Assembly (NCBI GenBank): GCA_022865525.1
Contig: JALHSV010000379.1
Coordinates: 1-10,502 of the forward strand
Reading direction: 5' to 3'
Length of the DNA stretch: 10,502 bases
Source: Thermodesulfovibrionales bacterium
GTDB lineage: Bacteria; Nitrospirota; Thermodesulfovibrionia; Thermodesulfovibrionales; SM23-35
Shown here: positions 6,922 through 10,502 of the stretch, piece after piece
How positions within the stretch are numbered: the stretch's first letter is position 1
How the letters are laid out: each line of letters begins with the position of its first letter
Translations under genes and position numbers: made by a program
The notes under the pieces: generated by a model
Database searches by the model: none
The model's input: the letters and a program-made list of their open reading frames with translations, nothing else
What the model was told of the DNA's origin: nothing

Positions 6922-8213
6922 GACGGCTTACTTCTCTCTACCTTCGAGACAACCATCCTCAACTTACTGTTGTCGTCAACCGGCAAGTCGTCGAAATAAT
7001 GAAAACGAAATTGGACGCCATGTGAAAACTCGGAATTGAAGGCAGCCAAAAGACGGCGTTCAATGGCCGCGCGGTCTGTTTGCTCATCGGTTACCAATTG
7101 TACGTCAATCTCATCAACGGCTTGCTGAATGAAGCGAAACCTACGCACCCCTTTCTCCTTATCCATGATCTCATAGACTGAATGAAACGGTTTTTTATCC
7201 CCATTGGGCAGGATAAACCAGTCGTCACAGCGCCCGATGATTTTCCTGATCATGGGTGCGTCTTCCCCCTCTTCCATTTCGATCCAATCATCAAGACGGT
7301 AACGGATCAGGGGGAAAGAGCGAATATGGAGATCAGTGATCAGGCAGCGACCGGCTTTACGATTGATCCGGCCCTTATCATCCTCCAGTTCGATGATGTT
7401 GGTGTCATGATTGAAATGAAAGCCGGGCTGTCCGAGCAATTGGAAAGCGAGATTGTTGAATTCAACCGCGCCGTACACTTCGAACAATCGACCTGCTCCG
7501 AAGATCTCCTCGATCAACTTCCTGGACGGCTCGTCCATCATTTCGCCGCTGCTGCATACCAACCGGGGCTGCACGATATCAATCCCGTGCTTCTTTATGT
7601 ATTCGGCCATCAGCACAAGATGAGAGCGGTTGGCGTAGAGGAAATCCACTTCTTGTTGACGATAGCCATCGACTATCTGTTCAACCTTCGCTGTGTAGGG
7701 CACGCAGATGCGCCGTAAAAAACCGAAACGCTGCAAAACGGAATCGGATTCGCTCAGGCGATGAGGAGACGGCAAGCAAAAGGTCAGATCACGATAACGA
7801 TAGCCGTTGAGAAACAAGGCCCGCAGATACTTGGCCAGCATATAGGCCCGTTCGCGGCGATTCCGGTAGATCTTCAAAGGCAGCCCGGTACTGCCACTGG
7901 TTCCGTCTTGATACCAGTTCGCATAACGCCGGGGATCGGCGTTGACCAATTCGCCGGTAAAATCCCGGTATTCCTCCTTGGTCAAACAGGGAAGGATCTG
8001 CATTTCCTCAATAGAGCGCATCTGTTCGGGTCTGAATCCTACCCTATCGAAACGCTTACGGTAAAAATCGAAAGACTCATAGCAGTAGTTAAGCAACACC
8101 TTGACTTGTTCAAATCGGTCTCTCTGGATATCTGACCAGGAGAAGGGAAAAGAGCGCAGCAGTTTTCTGAGTTCCCGATAAATGGAGAGATTTAAGAGTC
8201 CTTGCTCAACCAT
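6918..8213 (-). CDS. CapK/PaaK-like adenylate-forming enzyme
   Basis: This 431-residue protein belongs to the phenylacetate-CoA ligase (PaaK)/CapK branch of the ANL superfamily, which activates a carboxylic acid as acyl-AMP. Visible core motifs are the ATP loop DGTSGSTGLPLK (103-114), CSSGEMM (220-226), EVYGAVEF (245-252, A5), RYRLDDW (304-310, A7, with D308/D309 for the ribose), GRCDDWF (327-333, A8 hinge) and DNSKLR (414-419). K417 is at the place of the A10 catalytic lysine. All key positions appear kept, so it is probably active. CapK-type genes are common in capsule and O-antigen clusters, but their acid and acceptor are mostly unknown. The ATGA overlap with the NeuD/PglD-like gene suggests that they act together. 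No acyl-carrier protein is encoded in the window, so CoA or direct transfer to an amine is possible. Its ATG has GGAG 11 bases upstream. Confidence 0.87.
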   Translation of the reverse strand: MVEQGLLNLSIYRELRKLLRSFPFSWSDIQRDRFEQVKVLLNYCYESFDFYRKRFDRVGFRPEQMRSIEEMQILPCLTKEEYRDFTGELVNADPRRYANWYQDGTSGSTGLPLKIYRNRRERAYMLAKYLRALFLNGYRYRDLTFCLPSPHRLSESDSVLQRFGFLRRICVPYTAKVEQIVDGYRQQEVDFLYANRSHLVLMAEYIKKHGIDIVQPRLVCSSGEMMDEPSRKLIEEIFGAGRLFEVYGAVEFNNLAFQLLGQPGFHFNHDTNIIELEDDKGRINRKAGRCLITDLHIRSFPLIRYRLDDWIEMEEGEDAPMIRKIIGRCDDWFILPNGDKKPFHSVYEIMDKEKGVRRFRFIQQAVDEIDVQLVTDEQTDRAAIERRLLAAFNSEFSHGVQFRFHYFDDLPVDDNSKLRMVVSKVERSKPS

Positions 8214-8224
8214 AGTTCAAATCA

Positions 8225-8228
8225 CTCC
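8225..8228 (-). promoter_or_regulatory. Ribosome binding site of the capK-like gene
   Basis: The minus strand reads GGAG, 11 bases, then ATG (8213). The spacer is slightly long but acceptable. It lies in the 37-base gap after the wzx stop. Confidence 0.45.
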
Positions 8229-8250
8229 GCTTTCATATCTTTTACAGGCT

Positions 8251-9537
8251 TCACTTGCATATCCCTTTGACTTCATTCAATAGAAGCCTGAAACTTGGGG
8301 GGAATGGCAACTTGCCGATGTGACGTACGGTCGCGAACATGATCAGGGCGGAAAGCAAATTGGCGATAAAAAATGATACGGCAGCTCCAATGGATCCATA
8401 TCGTCTAATGAGATAATAATTTAAGCTCAGATTGACTACAGCCCCTCCTGAGGCGATCAGGGCGATCAGCTTTTGCCTGTTGAAATGAACCAGAAAAGGC
8501 GTCAATAGTGCCGTCATCACCCACATACAAAAACCGAAAGCCAGCCAGGGAATAAAACGGGCCGCTTGAGAAAATGCTTTTGTGGTCATCAAGTCCAGTA
8601 CTTGATTGGAAAAAAGAGAAAACAAAAGACTTAGAAAACAAGTGCCGATACTTAACAGTAACATTTTATGGTATAGCGGGTAAAGTGCGGTTAAACTGGA
8701 GCTTTGCGACAATTTTTCGTAAATATAAGGGACCCAAGTGTTAATAAAGGGAACCGACAAGAAAAGGATAACGGTAGCGAGACTCATGGCCACGCCATAC
8801 AGCCCGGCCTCGACTTTCCCGAGAGAAGAATCGATAAAAAGTACGCCGCTCCTGCGCATGACCATGACGCTCAGTCCCAATGGGATGAAAGGCAATCCCA
8901 CTCTGAGAATCTCCCTGATCACTTCAGCCTTGAAAGAGAACACTATCTTTTCTTTTATAATGAGGAAGAATAGGGCAACGAGGCCGAAAATCACCATGGA
9001 TAGCATGATCCCCACCACCCGGCCCTGCCAATGCCAGGATAATCCAATGACGAGGATCAAAGATATGGAAACGTTCACCATGACCTCTGAGAAGGTGAGA
9101 ACGGCAAATGCCACGGTTCGCTTGGACGTTTTGAACAAATTTTTCAAAAATTCCAGACTCATAAAAAAAAAAGCGATTAAGGGGATAGCCAAAAAATAAG
9201 GTTTGGGGATGAAACTGACATTAAATACAATTACCAAAGCCAAGGAAAGCAAAAAAATCAGGATCGTGCCCATGGCGAGTATCAGATAAAGATTGCCGAT
9301 CAGCAAGCGGTTGAATTCCCTGCTTTTTGAATAATAGCTTTTGTTAATCGTTACGCTTAGTCCGTTGAATACTGATGTGGCAAGAACCAGCAGGGCTGAG
9401 AATGTGTTGATGAAACCGAAATCGGATGGGAGAAGATACATCGTGATCACCGGAAGCAAAAGAAAGGGAACGGCCTGATTGATGGCCGTGGAAATGTAAT
9501 AAACTCCGACATCGACCAAGGGCTTGTTTTTTGCCAT
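8251..9537 (-). CDS. wzx: Wzx-type O-antigen/polysaccharide flippase
   Basis: This is a hydrophobic protein of about 428 residues with 12 or so membrane segments, typical in length for the polysaccharide-export branch of the MOP (MATE-like) superfamily. It would move undecaprenyl-diphosphate-linked repeat units from the cytoplasmic to the outer face of the inner membrane. Near the N-terminus VYYISTAINQAVPFLLLPVITMYLLPSDFG has the usual Wzx pattern: an amphipathic start, then the P-F-L-L-L-P helix and L-x-P-x-D-F/Y-G. The middle contains GLPFIPLGLSVMVMRRSGVLFI, and the C-terminal half has GSIGAAVSFFIANL, both typical of this family. I chose the ATG at 9537 (MAKNKP...). A TTG at 9555 overlapping the upstream stop would add six residues, but its ribosome site is weak. 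A run of ten T lies in the reading frame (9163-9172). The wzx/wzy pair defines the export route of the locus. Confidence 0.88.
   Translation of the reverse strand: MAKNKPLVDVGVYYISTAINQAVPFLLLPVITMYLLPSDFGFINTFSALLVLATSVFNGLSVTINKSYYSKSREFNRLLIGNLYLILAMGTILIFLLSLALVIVFNVSFIPKPYFLAIPLIAFFFMSLEFLKNLFKTSKRTVAFAVLTFSEVMVNVSISLILVIGLSWHWQGRVVGIMLSMVIFGLVALFFLIIKEKIVFSFKAEVIREILRVGLPFIPLGLSVMVMRRSGVLFIDSSLGKVEAGLYGVAMSLATVILFLSVPFINTWVPYIYEKLSQSSSLTALYPLYHKMLLLSIGTCFLSLLFSLFSNQVLDLMTTKAFSQAARFIPWLAFGFCMWVMTALLTPFLVHFNRQKLIALIASGGAVVNLSLNYYLIRRYGSIGAAVSFFIANLLSALIMFATVRHIGKLPFPPSFRLLLNEVKGICK
9163..9172 (-). repeat. Ten-T homopolymer run inside wzx
   Basis: On the coding strand a run of ten T encodes three consecutive phenylalanines (I-A-F-F-F-M). 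It is the longest single-base run I found in the window; others reach 7 or 8. Gain or loss of one base would frameshift the flippase early in the protein. The reading frame is intact in this sequence. Confidence 0.8.
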
Positions 9538-9551
9538 CCATGGATTGTTGA

Positions 9552-10502
9552 TCAAGTTAAGCGACTCTCAAGATTCTTTGCTAACCCTAATCCGTTCACC
9601 ACGGCCGTTTGCAGGGACTCGACACATTCCTGCTCACTGATATTTAGTGCCTGTTTGAGTCCGCGGCGAAAATACGCGCAAAGAGACTGCTCTTCGATTG
9701 TTTTGAGGTAGCGATGCAAAGCCTGCTCATCGTAGCGGTAGCGTTCGATGAAAGCGGGAACGCCATCGAGATCGGCTCCATTCTGAACCCGCAAGACCCC
9801 GGAGGTATAGTGCTCATACCAACTCGGCCCAAAACAGACGACAGGTTTACCCCGTACTATCCCTTCCCAGCCGATGGTCCCGGCAACGGAGAATACAGCC
9901 AAGGCCTGATCGATCAGGGCAAAAGGATCTGAATCAATGGGAACGAACGAAACCCGAGGGATCTTGCGGGCATCGCGGTAAAAGCGCAAGGGACGTCCGG
10001 TGTTCCCTTCAGCAATGGGGTTGAATTGCTTGGGATTCTCTTTTACAAATATCAGCCATTCTTCAGGCAGATGCTTGGACATCAATTCCATCAGGTACAG
10101 TTGATCGGTGAATAAACCCGCCCGGGGAGCTGTGGTCGCCTCAGGTTGGTAATGCAAGGCCAGGATCACATATTTTTTCGTTAAATCAGGTTTGACAACA
10201 GATCTTCTATACTCCTCCTCGAGGCGCTTGAGATAGCTGATACGGCGGTAGATCTTGATGATATAACTCATCAGGTTCATCCTGGAACGGCCATGCTCCA
10301 CATCCTGACGTTCGGTCTTGTGATAACTGGGCACCCCATTGAAGAGCCAACCATTCCTTCCAAGCCAAGAGTTGTTCTTTTTCAGTATTTCAGAGAAAAA
10401 TTTCATACCGGTCAAGAAAACCGATGGTTTTCCTTTGTGATGCCGGTTGTCTTCCTGAAAAATCTCCGGCTTGGCCGCATCATAGCTTTGGTTGATACGC
10501 GA
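9552..10502 (-). CDS. Capsule-synthesis glycosyltransferase (KpsS/Capsule_synth type), C-terminal part, cut by window edge
   Basis: The reading frame is open from the TGA at 9552-9554 to the right edge, giving 316 visible residues. The TTG at 10415 is therefore unlikely to be the true start, because 29 in-frame codons without a stop lie upstream of it. From about residue 110 of the visible part it has the pattern of capsule polysaccharide biosynthesis proteins: ILALHYQPEATT, then DQLYLMELMSKHLP, VKENPKQF, and near 207-230 VAGTIGWEGIVRGKPVVCFG followed by WYEHY. The GT-x-GWE and GKPV-FG segment forms the nucleotide-sugar site in the C-terminal lobe of this GT-B-like fold. KpsS itself is a Kdo transferase of ABC-exported capsules. 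Many relatives without known donor occur in other polysaccharide loci, so I do not assign a sugar. It should act in the cytoplasm before Wzx. It is followed after 14 bases by wzx. Confidence 0.8.
   Translation of the reverse strand, partial: SRINQSYDAAKPEIFQEDNRHHKGKPSVFLTGMKFFSEILKKNNSWLGRNGWLFNGVPSYHKTERQDVEHGRSRMNLMSYIIKIYRRISYLKRLEEEYRRSVVKPDLTKKYVILALHYQPEATTAPRAGLFTDQLYLMELMSKHLPEEWLIFVKENPKQFNPIAEGNTGRPLRFYRDARKIPRVSFVPIDSDPFALIDQALAVFSVAGTIGWEGIVRGKPVVCFGPSWYEHYTSGVLRVQNGADLDGVPAFIERYRYDEQALHRYLKTIEEQSLCAYFRRGLKQALNISEQECVESLQTAVVNGLGLAKNLESRLT

Noticed and set aside
6181..6999. 272-codon open frame on the plus strand
   Set aside because: It is antisense to the well-supported neuD-like gene, whose GC-rich codons keep the opposite frame open. 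The translation shows no recognisable family and has no good ribosome site.
7182..8135. Plus-strand open frames of 178 and 124 codons
   Set aside because: Both are mirror frames of the adenylate-forming enzyme, whose motifs are intact on the minus strand.
8738..9199. 153-codon plus-strand frame opposite wzx
   Set aside because: It is antisense to wzx. The translation is low in complexity and Met/Thr-rich, and has no recognisable domain.
9537..9555. TTG start for wzx at 9555
   Set aside because: It would overlap the upstream stop and cannot be excluded. The ATG at 9537 is preferred because TTG starts are rare and no strong ribosome site favours it.
10415..10502. TTG at 10415 as the start of the capsule-synthesis gene
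   Set aside because: The frame remains open for 29 more codons to the window edge, so the gene is better described as truncated by the edge.

Overview
This window is part of a surface-polysaccharide (O-antigen or capsule) biosynthesis locus. All nine genes I can support lie on the minus strand, so transcription runs from the right edge (10502) towards position 1. The genes are tightly packed: two 4-base ATGA stop/start overlaps, one 11-base overlap, and otherwise gaps of 14 to 92 bases. They look like one operon. I see no tRNA, rRNA, CRISPR array, insertion sequence or clear terminator, and no gene-free stretch longer than 92 bases. The genus cannot be read from the sequence. A Wzx/Wzy system with dTDP- and CDP-sugar enzymes suggests a Gram-negative or other diderm bacterium, but this is inference.

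Order along the transcript: a capsule-synthesis glycosyltransferase of KpsS type, cut by the right edge (9552-10502); a Wzx-type flippase (8251-9537); a CapK/PaaK-like adenylate-forming enzyme (6918-8213); a NeuD/PglD-like sugar acyltransferase (6259-6921); the PLP aminotransferase WecE/RffA (5092-6240); a multi-membrane-span protein that is probably a GT-C glycosyltransferase (3690-5102, GTG start); an AftB-like GT-C glycosyltransferase (2048-3649); a Wzy-type polymerase (456-1955); and the start of glucose-1-phosphate cytidylyltransferase RfbF, cut by the left edge (1-459).

How they may work together: WecE would make dTDP-4-amino-4,6-dideoxygalactose from dTDP-4-keto-6-deoxyglucose, and the NeuD/PglD-like enzyme would acylate the 4-amino group. 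The adenylating enzyme next to it may activate an acid for that or another decoration. RfbF would start a CDP-sugar branch whose later genes should lie beyond position 1. Wzx would flip the lipid-linked unit, the two GT-C proteins would add sugars on the outer side of the membrane from polyprenyl-phosphate donors, and Wzy would polymerise. No dTDP-glucose genes (rmlA, rmlB), no initiating phosphosugar transferase and no classical GT-A or GT-B enzyme other than the KpsS-like protein are present here.

Base composition is strongly mosaic. The AftB-like and wzy genes (about 456-3649) are very AT-rich (8 G/C in the 60 bases 1081-1140) and lack Shine-Dalgarno sequences. The flanking rfbF and neuD-like genes reach 38 G/C per 60 bases. 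This points to a transferred serotype-determining segment in an otherwise more GC-balanced operon. I found no clear sign of a wholly new system. The most interesting parts are the adenylase/acyltransferase/aminotransferase trio, the AT-rich insert, and a ten-T run inside the flippase gene.
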